From assembly GCF_003610555.1 (NCBI RefSeq), contig NZ_RAPQ01000008.1, positions 922,490 through 986,489 on the forward strand: 64,000 nucleotides of DNA. Reading direction: 5' to 3'. The DNA is from Marinifilum flexuosum (GTDB taxonomy: Bacteria > Bacteroidota > Bacteroidia > Bacteroidales > Marinifilaceae). Shown here in pieces: positions 7,880-15,715 of the stretch. How positions within the stretch are numbered: the first letter of the stretch is position 1; each line of letters begins with the position of its first letter. The position numbers were made by a program, and so were the translations under genes. The notes below the pieces were generated by a model. It worked only from the letters and a program-made list of their open reading frames with translations. It was not told the origin of the DNA and did not search any database.

Positions 7880-10324
7880 ATGTCAGAAACATTAAGAGAA
7901 AACATGGAAGCTAAAGATGATAATTTATCATACGAAGATTTTACTTCCGAAGTTCTTGAAGATTATCGCATAGCAAATATAAGCCGTCAGTTAAGTATTT
8001 TAGGTCGCAAGGAAGTTTTAACTGGTAAGGCCAAATTTGGAATATTTGGTGATGGAAAAGAGATTGCCCAGATTGCAATGGCAAAATCATTTAAAAAAGG
8101 TGATTGGCGATCTGGATATTATAGAGATCAAACTTTTATGCTGGCTGCAGGTATGCTTACACCAGAAGAGTTTTTTGCCCAATTGTTTGGCGAAACTCAA
8201 TTGGATAAAAATCCTGCAAATGGTGGGCGTTTAATGAATAATCATTATGCATCAAGAAGTTTGAATAAGGATGGTTCCTGGAAGAATCTTACCGAACAAA
8301 AAAACTCTTCAGCAGATATTTCACCAACAGCTGGACAAATGCCTAGATTACTGGGATTGGCTTATGCTTCAAAGTTATTTAGAGAGAATAACGAGTTGCA
8401 TCAGTTCACTAACTTTTCTGTGAAAGGTAATGAAGTAGCTTTTGGTACAATTGGAGACTCAAGTACATCCGAAGGACATTTTTGGGAAACTATCAATGCT
8501 GCAGGAGTACTAAAAGTACCGATGGCAATGAGTGTTTGGGATGATGGTTGGGGGATTTCAGTTCCTAATAAATATCAAACTACCAAGCAAAATATATCGG
8601 AAGTATTAAAGGGCTTTGAACAAGATGAGAATGGTGATGGATATTTAATATACAAGGCTAAAGGTTGGGATTACCCTGCTTTGTGTAAAATGTATGCTGA
8701 AGGAGTTGAGCTTTGCAGACGCGATCATGTTCCGGTGCTTTTCCATGTAATCGAAATGACTCAACCTTTAGGACATTCAACTTCAGGGTCTCATGAAAGA
8801 TATAAATCTAAAGAAAGGTTAGAATGGGAATCCGATTTTGATCCAATCAAAAAAATGAGAGAGTGGATACTTTCAATGGAAATAATTGAGAGTGGAAAGT
8901 TAGATGAGATAGAAAAAGAAGCGATTGATGTTGTTAAGAAAGCCCGTCAAATAGCATGGAAAAGCTTTACGGATCCAATCAAGAAAGAGCGAGATGAACT
9001 GATTACTCTTGTAGAAAATGCAGGATGTAATTGTAAGAAGACAGATCGAATTAATAGGATCACTTCGGGATTAAAGAAAGTAATCCATCCTGTTCGTAAG
9101 GACAATGTGAGTGCTGCTAAAAAGATTTTAAGACATATCTGTTCAACCTGTGAAAGCTTTAAGCCTTTGAAATCTCAGTTGCAGGTTTGGCTGAAAAGTA
9201 CTATTGATGAAAATCATGAAAGATACAGTAGCCACTTGTATAGTGAAACAGAGTTAAAAGTTAGCAATATAAAACCGGTTGCACCTATTTATAATGAGAA
9301 CTCGAAAACGGTAAATGGGAGAGAAGTTCTGCGTGATAATTTTGAGAAATTATTTATGAAATATCCTCTGCTACTAACATTTGGGGAGGACACCGGTTTT
9401 ATTGGAGGCGTGAACCAAAGTTTGGAAGGAATGCAAGAGAAGTTTGGAGAACTTCGTGTTACTGATACTGGAATTCGTGAAGCCACTATTCTTGGACAAG
9501 GAATCGGGCTTGCTTTACGAGGATTAAGACCGATTGCTGAAGTTCAGTATTTCGACTATTTGCTTTATGCGTTACAAACTATGAGTGATGATTTGGCAAC
9601 CATGCAATACAGAACTAAAGGAGGACAGAAATCTCCTGTTATCATTCGTACTAGAGGTCATAGATTGGAAGGTATTTGGCATTCAGGTTCTCCTTTGAGT
9701 ATGGTCATTAACTCAATTCGTGGGGTTCATGTTTGCGTGCCTAGAAATATGACAGTTGCTGCAGGATTGTATAATTCACTTTTAGAATCAGATGAACCAG
9801 CTTTGGTTATTGAACCTTTAAATGGTTATCGATTAAAAGAAAAAATGCCAGAGAATTTGGGAGAATTTAAGACCGCATTAGGAGTGCCGGAGGTTTTAAA
9901 TGAAGGTAATGATATTACTTTGGTCACCTATGGTTCATGTGTTAGAATTGCAGAAGACGCAGTGAAACAACTGAAAGATTTTAACATCTCGGTAGAACTA
10001 ATTGACGTGCAAACATTATTGCCTTTTGATGTGAATCAAAGAATTTTAGAATCGGTAAAGAAAACCAATCGAATTGTATTTTTCGATGAGGATGTGCCAG
10101 GTGGAGCGACTGCATTTATGATGCAGAAAGTACTGGAAGATCAGAAAGCTTATTTCTATTTGGATTCTGAACCAAGAACCATTACAGCAAAAGATCATCG
10201 ACCTGCCTACGGGACGGATGGAGATTACTTCTCTAATCCTAACGCAGAAGATGTTTTTGAAGTAATTTATGATATCATGAGAGAATCAAACCCAGGTAAA
10301 TTTCCTTCGATTTACACAGAATAG
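7880..10324 (+). CDS. 2-oxoacid dehydrogenase E1 component, fused alpha and beta subunits
   Basis: Thiamine diphosphate-dependent E1 that decarboxylates a 2-oxoacid (probably branched-chain or pyruvate) and acylates the lipoyl group of E2. The single 814-residue chain contains an E1-alpha domain (about 30-360) and an E1-beta domain (about 480-805). The ThDP motif of the alpha part is GDSSTSEG ... WDDGWGIS instead of the usual GDG ... NN. I believe this variant is normal in the Bacteroidota fused form. The beta part shows FGEDTGFIGGV, TRGHRLEGIWHSG and a C-terminal transketolase-like domain (GSCVRIAEDAV). The linker has two cysteine pairs, Cys383/Cys385 and Cys421/Cys424. The likely E2 partner is at 25726 on the other strand. 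A terminator follows 23 bp after the stop. The exact substrate cannot be read from the sequence. Confidence 0.93.
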   Translation: MSETLRENMEAKDDNLSYEDFTSEVLEDYRIANISRQLSILGRKEVLTGKAKFGIFGDGKEIAQIAMAKSFKKGDWRSGYYRDQTFMLAAGMLTPEEFFAQLFGETQLDKNPANGGRLMNNHYASRSLNKDGSWKNLTEQKNSSADISPTAGQMPRLLGLAYASKLFRENNELHQFTNFSVKGNEVAFGTIGDSSTSEGHFWETINAAGVLKVPMAMSVWDDGWGISVPNKYQTTKQNISEVLKGFEQDENGDGYLIYKAKGWDYPALCKMYAEGVELCRRDHVPVLFHVIEMTQPLGHSTSGSHERYKSKERLEWESDFDPIKKMREWILSMEIIESGKLDEIEKEAIDVVKKARQIAWKSFTDPIKKERDELITLVENAGCNCKKTDRINRITSGLKKVIHPVRKDNVSAAKKILRHICSTCESFKPLKSQLQVWLKSTIDENHERYSSHLYSETELKVSNIKPVAPIYNENSKTVNGREVLRDNFEKLFMKYPLLLTFGEDTGFIGGVNQSLEGMQEKFGELRVTDTGIREATILGQGIGLALRGLRPIAEVQYFDYLLYALQTMSDDLATMQYRTKGGQKSPVIIRTRGHRLEGIWHSGSPLSMVINSIRGVHVCVPRNMTVAAGLYNSLLESDEPALVIEPLNGYRLKEKMPENLGEFKTALGVPEVLNEGNDITLVTYGSCVRIAEDAVKQLKDFNISVELIDVQTLLPFDVNQRILESVKKTNRIVFFDEDVPGGATAFMMQKVLEDQKAYFYLDSEPRTITAKDHRPAYGTDGDYFSNPNAEDVFEVIYDIMRESNPGKFPSIYTE

Positions 10325-10347
10325 TAATTTTATTATATTGATAATGA

Positions 10348-10380
10348 ATCCACAGACAGAAAAGTTTGTGGATTTTTTTT
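10348..10380 (+). terminator. Terminator after the E1 gene
   Basis: ATCCACAGAC / GTTTGTGGAT forms a 10-bp stem (one G-T pair) with an AGAAAA loop, followed by eight T. It is a textbook intrinsic terminator for the E1 gene. Confidence 0.9.
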
Positions 10381-10429
10381 ACGTTTCGTTTCACCCCTTT
10401 TTGGAATTAAACTGTCTTATATATGATTG

Positions 10430-10577
10430 AGGGAACTTTTTAGTAGGTTTTTCTCAATTGGCTTTTTAGTGAGTAGTAGTTGGATGCAATGTGGTAATTC
10501 TTCCAAATGATACAAACAATTAAGCAAAATATACTTGTATAAGCAATCACTTCCTTTTAAAGTGATTGCTTTTTTTG
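10430..10577 (+). ncRNA. Candidate small RNA A of a tandem trio
   Basis: A predicted transcript of about 150 nt starting a few bases after the TATATATG box at 10418-10425 and ending in the strong terminator AAGCAATCACTT / AAGTGATTGCTT plus seven T (10541-10577). It begins near AACTTTTTAGTAGG. The only ATG frames inside are eight codons or shorter. Boundaries are inferred from promoter-like and terminator sequences. Confidence 0.5.
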
Positions 10578-10665
10578 TTTATGCACTTAGTTAAAAATAT
10601 AAATTTTAAAAAAAATAAAATTCTTGTCACCCCTTTTTAATATTCCCCTGTTTTAGTATTGTTCA

Positions 10666-10817
10666 TGACAAGAAATAGGGGTCTTGTTGCGAATAACTTT
10701 TTAGTTCGTATGTGCCTTAAGTAAAGTAATGGTAATGATATGAATGGGCACAATTCTAAAGGGCTATATTATATAGCATTTAAACGATCATTCTTAGGGG
10801 GAATGATCGTTTTTTTT
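10666..10817 (+). ncRNA. Candidate small RNA B of a tandem trio
   Basis: A predicted transcript of about 150 nt downstream of TAGTATTG (10654-10661), ending in AAACGATCATT / AATGATCGTTT plus a T-run (10782-10817). Its promoter is flanked by a perfect 9-bp inverted repeat, TTCTTGTCA (10621-10629) and TGACAAGAA (10666-10674), a possible operator. A 19-codon frame (10665-10724, MTRNRGLVANN...) and a 27-codon frame from ATG 10740 that runs into the terminator (MNGHNSKGLYYIAFKR...) are present. Neither can be called a gene from sequence alone. Confidence 0.5.
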
Positions 10818-10947
10818 ATTTGATATTTAGATGAATAGGTGTGAAAAACACCAAAAATATTTCCAAAAACGTTAAAGTTTGTTAAAAAAGCAAAGAAATA
10901 CAGACGAAAAGTAACCCTTTTTGATGTTTTAATCGTCTATATAAGTG

Positions 10948-11072
10948 AAAACTTTTAGTTAGTGTTGATTTGATTCATTGTGGTTAGTGGTTAATTGTCG
11001 ATAAGATAATTTGCAAATCAACATAGGATTTTCGCCCGGCATTGTATTTCTTTATATGCCGGGTTTTCTTTT
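10948..11072 (+). ncRNA. Candidate small RNA C of a tandem trio
   Basis: A predicted transcript of about 120 nt downstream of TATATAAG (10938-10945), starting near AACTTTTAGTTAGTG and ending in the CCCGGCAT / ATGCCGGG hairpin (11035-11063) with a T-rich tail. It contains no ATG frame of note. Boundaries are inferred. Confidence 0.45.
11035..11072. terminator. Terminator hairpin between candidate RNA C and the NhaC gene
   Basis: CCCGGCAT (11035-11042) pairs with ATGCCGGG (11056-11063). The T-rich tail TTTTCTTTT lies on the plus-strand side and overlaps the stop of the minus-strand antiporter gene. It should end plus-strand transcription and may also serve the antiporter transcript. Confidence 0.75.
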
Positions 11073-12999
11073 ATCTTTTTCCAAGGAATTTTACGATCAA
11101 GAATAGGGTGATAAATCCTAGGGGAATTAGTATCCATGAACTGATTCCATAGGCTGCAGGCAATAAGCCTAAAATAATTGCTACAGATCCGACAGTTAAA
11201 GCGTAAGGCAGCTGAGTTCTAACATGTTCGATATGATTACAAGAACTTGCTAAAGAGCTTAAAATAGTAGTATCTGATATTGGAGAACAGTGATCACCTA
11301 GGACTGAACCAGCCAAAATTGCCGAAACAGTAATGTAAAAAATATTCATACTTTCAGCATCAAGCATTCCTGCCGAATGGCAAAGAGCCCAGGAAGCAGG
11401 AAGAATCAGAGGATAAAGAATAGCCATCGTTCCCCAAGATGAACCTGTTGAAAAAGCAATTAAGGCAGATAAAATAAAAGTAAATGTTGGCAAGAATTCA
11501 GGCGGAACTTCAGTTGCAATTAAGATTTTCGATATAAAATCTGCTGTATGTAAATCTTTTGTAATGTCAGCTAAAGCCCATGCCAATATCAGAATAAGAA
11601 TTGCCGTTAGCATGGTTTTAAAGCCTTTTACTAAGGCATCAACAGTTTTCTTTAAACTTAGTATTCTTTGTCCAATGCTTAGAGCTGAAGCTACTAATAC
11701 CGCCGAAATTGATGACCAAAGCAGAGCCAAATAAGAATCAGAAGCTCCGATAATATGTGATAGTTTTGTTCCAAACGAGATGGAAGAATCATCCCAAATA
11801 TTTCCATTCCAACCAGTATAAATTAAGCCTGCAAAGGTCCCAAATATTACTACCATAACTGGAATTCCGGCATTGTACCATCTTGTAGGTATTTCAGGCG
11901 ATATTTCAATACTTTCGATTTCATCATTGGAATGCTTATTGATTTTGGAATATTTTTCTTCGGATTTAGCCCTTTGTTCAGCTTTATACATTGGTCCGAA
12001 ATCCTTTTTCATGATTACAATCATTAAAATAAAAAACAGGGTGAAGAAAGGATAAAAACGGGTTGGCAATGAATTTAAAAATATACTGTATGGACTTTCA
12101 TCGATGTTGATTTGAACAGTTGCCGATTGAATGTAACTCAATTCTATTCCAATCCAGGTTGTAATCAAGGCTATTGAAGCCACGGGAGCCGCTGTTGAAT
12201 CTACTATATAGGCAAGTTTTTCTCTCGATACTTTTAATTTATCCGTTACCGGCCGCATGGTATTTCCAACCACCAAAGTGTTGGCATAATCATCGAAAAA
12301 TATTAATACACCTAAAAGCCAGGTAACAAATTGTCCGGATCGAGAGCTGTTTGCAAAACGCGACAGCTTGTTCACTACTCCTTGCATACCACCATTTTGA
12401 GTAATCAGGTTGACCATAGCTCCAATTAGCATAGAAAAGACAATAATGGAAATGTGGCCTGTATCAGCTAAAGATTGAATGATATAAGTATCCGAAATGG
12501 CAAAGATTGCTTTAAAAAAGGCAGAAAAAAATGAGATATCCTGATATCCGAAAATGATAAGTGTCCCAGAGAACAGACCTACAAATAGAGCAGAAAATAC
12601 TTCTTTAAATATTAAAGCGATTAAAATAGCGATTAGTGGAGGCAATATCGACATCCATAAAGGAATGGCCTTGTACTTTTTTTCTTGTGTTTGTTGCGAA
12701 ATGCTTACTTGTACAATATCACTTCCTTTAAAAACAAATGGAAGTTTTAATTGGTTTTGTTCAGCTTGAGCCCAGACTATATTTCCATTTATCTTTACCA
12801 ATACAGAATCATTTTTCAGATGATTTTCATTTTTTAAATGAAGAGTAAGTTCTGAAGGAATATCAGCAATAATTATTTTTGGTAGCTCAATGGTAAAATC
12901 TTCATTGATTGGTTGCTTTTCTTTATCAGAAGCAGCAGTACTTTGAAATGATAACAATAGCAGTAAAAAAAGAATGGAGAGGGTCGTGTTTTTAATCAT
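11071..12999 (-). CDS. nhaC: NhaC-family Na+/H+ antiporter with N-terminal periplasmic domain
   Basis: A 642-residue inner-membrane protein. It has a cleavable signal peptide (about residues 1-23, cut after STAA), a short beta-rich extracytoplasmic domain of roughly 85 residues, and then the antiporter body of about 11-12 helices from residue 115. Conserved-looking features include FDDYANTLVVGNTMRPVTD, a polar intramembrane stretch common in NhaC proteins, and SSWGTMAILYPL. A cytoplasmic charged loop lies near residues 335-365. It would exchange Na+ for H+ or an organic substrate, fitting the NQR-based sodium economy. The extra N-terminal domain makes it longer than classical NhaC (about 460-500 residues). 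Substrate specificity is not deducible: some family members exchange malate/lactate or tyrosine/tyramine. Confidence 0.88.
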   Translation of the reverse strand: MIKNTTLSILFLLLLLSFQSTAASDKEKQPINEDFTIELPKIIIADIPSELTLHLKNENHLKNDSVLVKINGNIVWAQAEQNQLKLPFVFKGSDIVQVSISQQTQEKKYKAIPLWMSILPPLIAILIALIFKEVFSALFVGLFSGTLIIFGYQDISFFSAFFKAIFAISDTYIIQSLADTGHISIIVFSMLIGAMVNLITQNGGMQGVVNKLSRFANSSRSGQFVTWLLGVLIFFDDYANTLVVGNTMRPVTDKLKVSREKLAYIVDSTAAPVASIALITTWIGIELSYIQSATVQINIDESPYSIFLNSLPTRFYPFFTLFFILMIVIMKKDFGPMYKAEQRAKSEEKYSKINKHSNDEIESIEISPEIPTRWYNAGIPVMVVIFGTFAGLIYTGWNGNIWDDSSISFGTKLSHIIGASDSYLALLWSSISAVLVASALSIGQRILSLKKTVDALVKGFKTMLTAILILILAWALADITKDLHTADFISKILIATEVPPEFLPTFTFILSALIAFSTGSSWGTMAILYPLILPASWALCHSAGMLDAESMNIFYITVSAILAGSVLGDHCSPISDTTILSSLASSCNHIEHVRTQLPYALTVGSVAIILGLLPAAYGISSWILIPLGFITLFLIVKFLGKR

Positions 13000-13127
13000 T
13001 GTTGGTAATTTGGTTAGGCAGTGTTAAATATAATTATTTTGTCTGCTTTGTACTAATGAAATAGAGGGAAGTATTAAGGTTTTCATAAGCGCTTATGCTT
13101 TTTTTCTTTGGTAAAATTGGTTAATTT

Positions 13128-13745
13128 GTGTCTGTAAACTTTAAAATTAGTAGTGTGGACGGGACTTCGGATTTATTTAGAATGGAAAACAACAATATTA
13201 ATCCTGAAAAAGGAAAGGTTTTAATTGCGGAACCTTTTTTGGAAGGGAGATATTTTAAACGATCAATTGTATTGTTGGCCGAATTTAATGAAGAAGGTGC
13301 AGTTGGATTTGTTTTGAACAAACCGATTAATTTATCGGTTGATGAAGTATTGGTTAGCATTGCCCATTTTGATGGGGATGTTTTTGTTGGAGGACCAGTA
13401 GATACCAACCGAATTTATTACATACATACACTGCCTCATTTAATTCCAAACAGCATACATATCTTTGATAATTTGTATTGGGGAGGAGATTTTAGTGTTT
13501 TAAAGGATTTAATTGAAGAGAAGAAAGTGTATCCTCATCAGGTGAGATTTTTTGCAGGTTACTCGGGTTGGAGTGCAGGTCAGCTGAATGAGGAAATTAA
13601 GGAAAATTCATGGTTGGTTAGTCAAATTGATGTTAGAAGCATAATGAGCCTCAACAATGATAATTTGTGGGAACAATCATTACGCAAGCTTGGTGGCAGA
13701 TATCGTATGTGGTCTAACTTTCCGGAAAATCCGAGTATGAATTAA
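13128..13745 (+). CDS. YqgE/AlgH family protein (UPF0301)
   Basis: A 205-residue protein from a GTG start. Core motifs of the family are clear: KGKVLIAEPFLEGRYFKRSIVLL, GAVGFVLNKP, VFVGGPVD and FAGYSGWSAGQL near the C-terminal half. The biochemical role of this cytoplasmic family is not settled (AlgH is linked to alginate regulation in Pseudomonas). An ATG at 13182 would give 187 residues and also keeps the conserved part. I favour the GTG because Bacteroidota homologues usually have 15-25 residues before the conserved segment. The last 4 bp overlap the end of the convergent aminotransferase gene. Confidence 0.9.
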   Translation: MSVNFKISSVDGTSDLFRMENNNINPEKGKVLIAEPFLEGRYFKRSIVLLAEFNEEGAVGFVLNKPINLSVDEVLVSIAHFDGDVFVGGPVDTNRIYYIHTLPHLIPNSIHIFDNLYWGGDFSVLKDLIEEKKVYPHQVRFFAGYSGWSAGQLNEEIKENSWLVSQIDVRSIMSLNNDNLWEQSLRKLGGRYRMWSNFPENPSMN

Positions 13746-14596
13746 TATTTGAAAGCATTTTTATTCAATTCCTCAAGTAAGAGTTTTGCAGTTTTATTAA
13801 AATACCTACGATCTTTAAAAGCAACTACCCATTTAATTCCGCTAATTGCATTACTTAAGAAAATTTCGTCAGCTTCAACCAAATCGTCAATGGTAATCAT
13901 ACAATCATCGTAAACGGTCATATTTAATTTAAGTGCAGTTTGGATTAACTGTTCTCTCATAATTCCACTCACGGCACCACTTTCAATGGAAGGCGTCATA
14001 AGAATGTCATTTTTTACAATGAATAAATTCGAGCTGATACTTTCAATAGGATTGCCTCTCTCGTTAAGAATTAGGCAGTCATCCAAATGCATTCTGTTTT
14101 TATAGTTGCCAGCCATAATAAACAAAAGCGAGTTCCCGGTTTTGAATTGAGAAATAATATCGGATGATTTTTTACAATCCTTATAAATATCAATTTTAAG
14201 CCCTTTTTTATTAATTACATACTGATCTTCCTCAAGGCGCGATGTTTCAATTAAATAGGATATGGTATTGTCGGTAGGAGTGTATAAGCCACCATCATTT
14301 CTAAATACGCTTAAGCGGATTCTCGTACCTGCAAAAGACTTGTTCTTATTAATCAAATAGGTGATATTGATTTTCAGTTTATCTCTGAAATTTTCCGGTA
14401 CAATCATCCCTATTGTTTTCATTCCCATGATTAATCGATCTAAATGTTGATCGAAAAATTGAATTTCGGTTCCATTTGAATGAATGGTTTCAAAAAGAGA
14501 ATCACCATATCGGAAAGCACGGTTTGCAGCACCAAAAACAGGGCTGTCTTTTGGAAATAATTCGCCGTTTAAATTGATATATTCGCTATGACTCAT
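13742..14596 (-). CDS. Class IV PLP-dependent aminotransferase / aminodeoxychorismate lyase-like
   Basis: A 284-residue enzyme of the PLP fold type IV family (branched-chain aminotransferase, D-amino acid aminotransferase, 4-amino-4-deoxychorismate lyase). Visible landmarks are FRYGDSLFETI near residue 28, TRIRLSVFR near 91, the likely PLP lysine Lys152 in FKTGNSL, and ESISSNLFIV typical of the cofactor site. Which reaction it catalyses cannot be decided from these motifs. Length fits either lyase or aminotransferase. It is the last gene of a minus-strand run with the GmhB-like phosphatase (1 bp gap) and the rhomboid gene. Confidence 0.85.
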   Translation of the reverse strand: MSHSEYINLNGELFPKDSPVFGAANRAFRYGDSLFETIHSNGTEIQFFDQHLDRLIMGMKTIGMIVPENFRDKLKINITYLINKNKSFAGTRIRLSVFRNDGGLYTPTDNTISYLIETSRLEEDQYVINKKGLKIDIYKDCKKSSDIISQFKTGNSLLFIMAGNYKNRMHLDDCLILNERGNPIESISSNLFIVKNDILMTPSIESGAVSGIMREQLIQTALKLNMTVYDDCMITIDDLVEADEIFLSNAISGIKWVVAFKDRRYFNKTAKLLLEELNKNAFKY

Positions 14597-14597
14597 A

Positions 14598-15095
14598 CTA
14601 TAATTCTCCTTTTAAAATTTTATCGCAATAAGATTCGATATTTTCATTTGCTTCTACTTTTATTCCTTTTATTCCAGCTGCTTCCGCCGATTGTTTATCT
14701 CTTAAGCTATCGCCAATCATATAAGATTGATCTGGATCGATATTATAATCCTGAATTGCTTTTTTGATGAAATAAGGACTAGGTTTCCTGCAATCACAAA
14801 CAGCCACACTGTCGTGATGAGGACAGAAGTAGATTTTTTCTATTGTAATGTTCTCTTTTCTCAGAATACAAAGTAGATGATCATGAACTTTATTTACATC
14901 ATCTTTGGTATAAATCCCTTTAGCAACACCACCTTGGTTGGTAACAATAAACAACTTGTATCCAGCTTCAGTGAATTTTTTTAGTGATGGAATAATGCCT
15001 TCATTAATCACAAAATCTTTAACATGATAGATGTAATAATGTCCAATATCGGAATTGATTACCCCATCACGATCAAGAAAAATAGCTTTTTGCAT
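14598..15095 (-). CDS. HAD-superfamily phosphatase, GmhB-like (heptose bisphosphate / histidinol phosphatase type)
   Basis: A 165-residue hydrolase. HAD motif I is FLDRDGVIN with nucleophile Asp8 and acid/base Asp10; motif II is the TN of IVTNQGG; motif IV is MIGDSLRD. A zinc site typical of GmhB is visible: Cys91, His93, Cys100 and Cys102 in FCPHHDSVAVCDC, followed by RKP. GmhB removes the 7-phosphate of heptose-1,7-bisphosphate in lipopolysaccharide core synthesis. The same fold is used by histidinol phosphatases, so the substrate is inferred. It is tightly spaced between rhomboid and aminotransferase genes, with no obvious pathway link to either. Confidence 0.87.
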   Translation of the reverse strand: MQKAIFLDRDGVINSDIGHYYIYHVKDFVINEGIIPSLKKFTEAGYKLFIVTNQGGVAKGIYTKDDVNKVHDHLLCILRKENITIEKIYFCPHHDSVAVCDCRKPSPYFIKKAIQDYNIDPDQSYMIGDSLRDKQSAEAAGIKGIKVEANENIESYCDKILKGEL

Positions 15096-15098
15096 GCT

Positions 15099-15704
15099 TT
15101 AAAAATTGAGAATCTGCTGCAAAAATAATGAGAATAATTTGGGTTTAATGATTAATGGAAACAGAAATCCGAACAACGCACCTGAGAAATGTGCACTATG
15201 ACCAATATTATCGATATTTTTCTTTCCCATATAGTAGGAATAATAAAGGTAGCCTGCCGCGAAAATAATTCCCGGAATCGGTATCACAAAGAACAAATAA
15301 ATTGGCTGTAATGGTGCAAAAAATATGGTTGCAAAAACCACAGCAGAAGTAGCTCCAGATGCACCAACCGCATTATAATGGTAGTGTTCTTTGTGTTTTT
15401 TTAAATCATATAAAGTAGATAGAACAATTGCGCCTAAATATAAAGCAATGAAATAAATTACACTTGCAGAACCAAAATTATAGCTAAAGTAATATTCAAG
15501 TGCATCGCCAAAAAAATACAGCACAATCATATTAACCAGCAAGTGATCCCAGTTAGCGTGTAAAAATCCGTATGTAATGATCCTGTACCACTGATTTCTT
15601 TTGGTGATTTGATATGCATTAAACTGATATTTGTACAACAAATCGTTGTTCTGAAATGCAGCTAGTGAGATCAGTACTGTTATGGCAATTATTATGATGG
15701 TCAT
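15099..15704 (-). CDS. Rhomboid-family intramembrane serine protease
   Basis: A 201-residue polytopic membrane protein with about six helices. The catalytic serine is Ser116 in GASGA and the histidine His172 in GHSAHFSGALFG. The upstream loop element HANWDHLLVNM (His49, Asn51, His54, Asn58) matches the rhomboid HxxxN region. It cleaves transmembrane segments of client proteins inside the membrane; clients are unknown. It is the minimal bacterial form without an extra cytoplasmic domain. It is followed after 3 bp by the GmhB-like gene and preceded by the PorE-like gene stop at 11 bp on the same strand, so transcription may continue through. Confidence 0.92.
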   Translation of the reverse strand: MTIIIIAITVLISLAAFQNNDLLYKYQFNAYQITKRNQWYRIITYGFLHANWDHLLVNMIVLYFFGDALEYYFSYNFGSASVIYFIALYLGAIVLSTLYDLKKHKEHYHYNAVGASGATSAVVFATIFFAPLQPIYLFFVIPIPGIIFAAGYLYYSYYMGKKNIDNIGHSAHFSGALFGFLFPLIIKPKLFSLFLQQILNF

Positions 15705-15715
15705 GTTGTGTGTTT

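Larger units (their letters stand above)
10381..11070 (+). other. Gene-free region with three tandem promoter-terminator units
   Basis: This 690-bp stretch has no convincing protein gene. It contains three copies of a promoter-like element: a CACCCCTTTTT-type box at 10392-10402, 10628-10638 and 10913-10922 (the last as AACCCTTTTT). Each is followed 11-12 bp later by GTYT and a TAnnTnnG box (TATATATG at 10418, TAGTATTG at 10654, TATATAAG at 10938). Each unit carries the sequence AACTTTT(T)AGT near its start and ends in its own hairpin with a T-run. The units are listed separately as candidate ncRNAs. Confidence 0.65.

Noticed and set aside
10740-10823. 27-codon peptide frame MNGHNSKGLYYIAFKR...
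   Set aside because: It runs through the terminator hairpin and into the T-run, so it is not called as a gene; noted under candidate RNA B in case of ribosome-profiling data.
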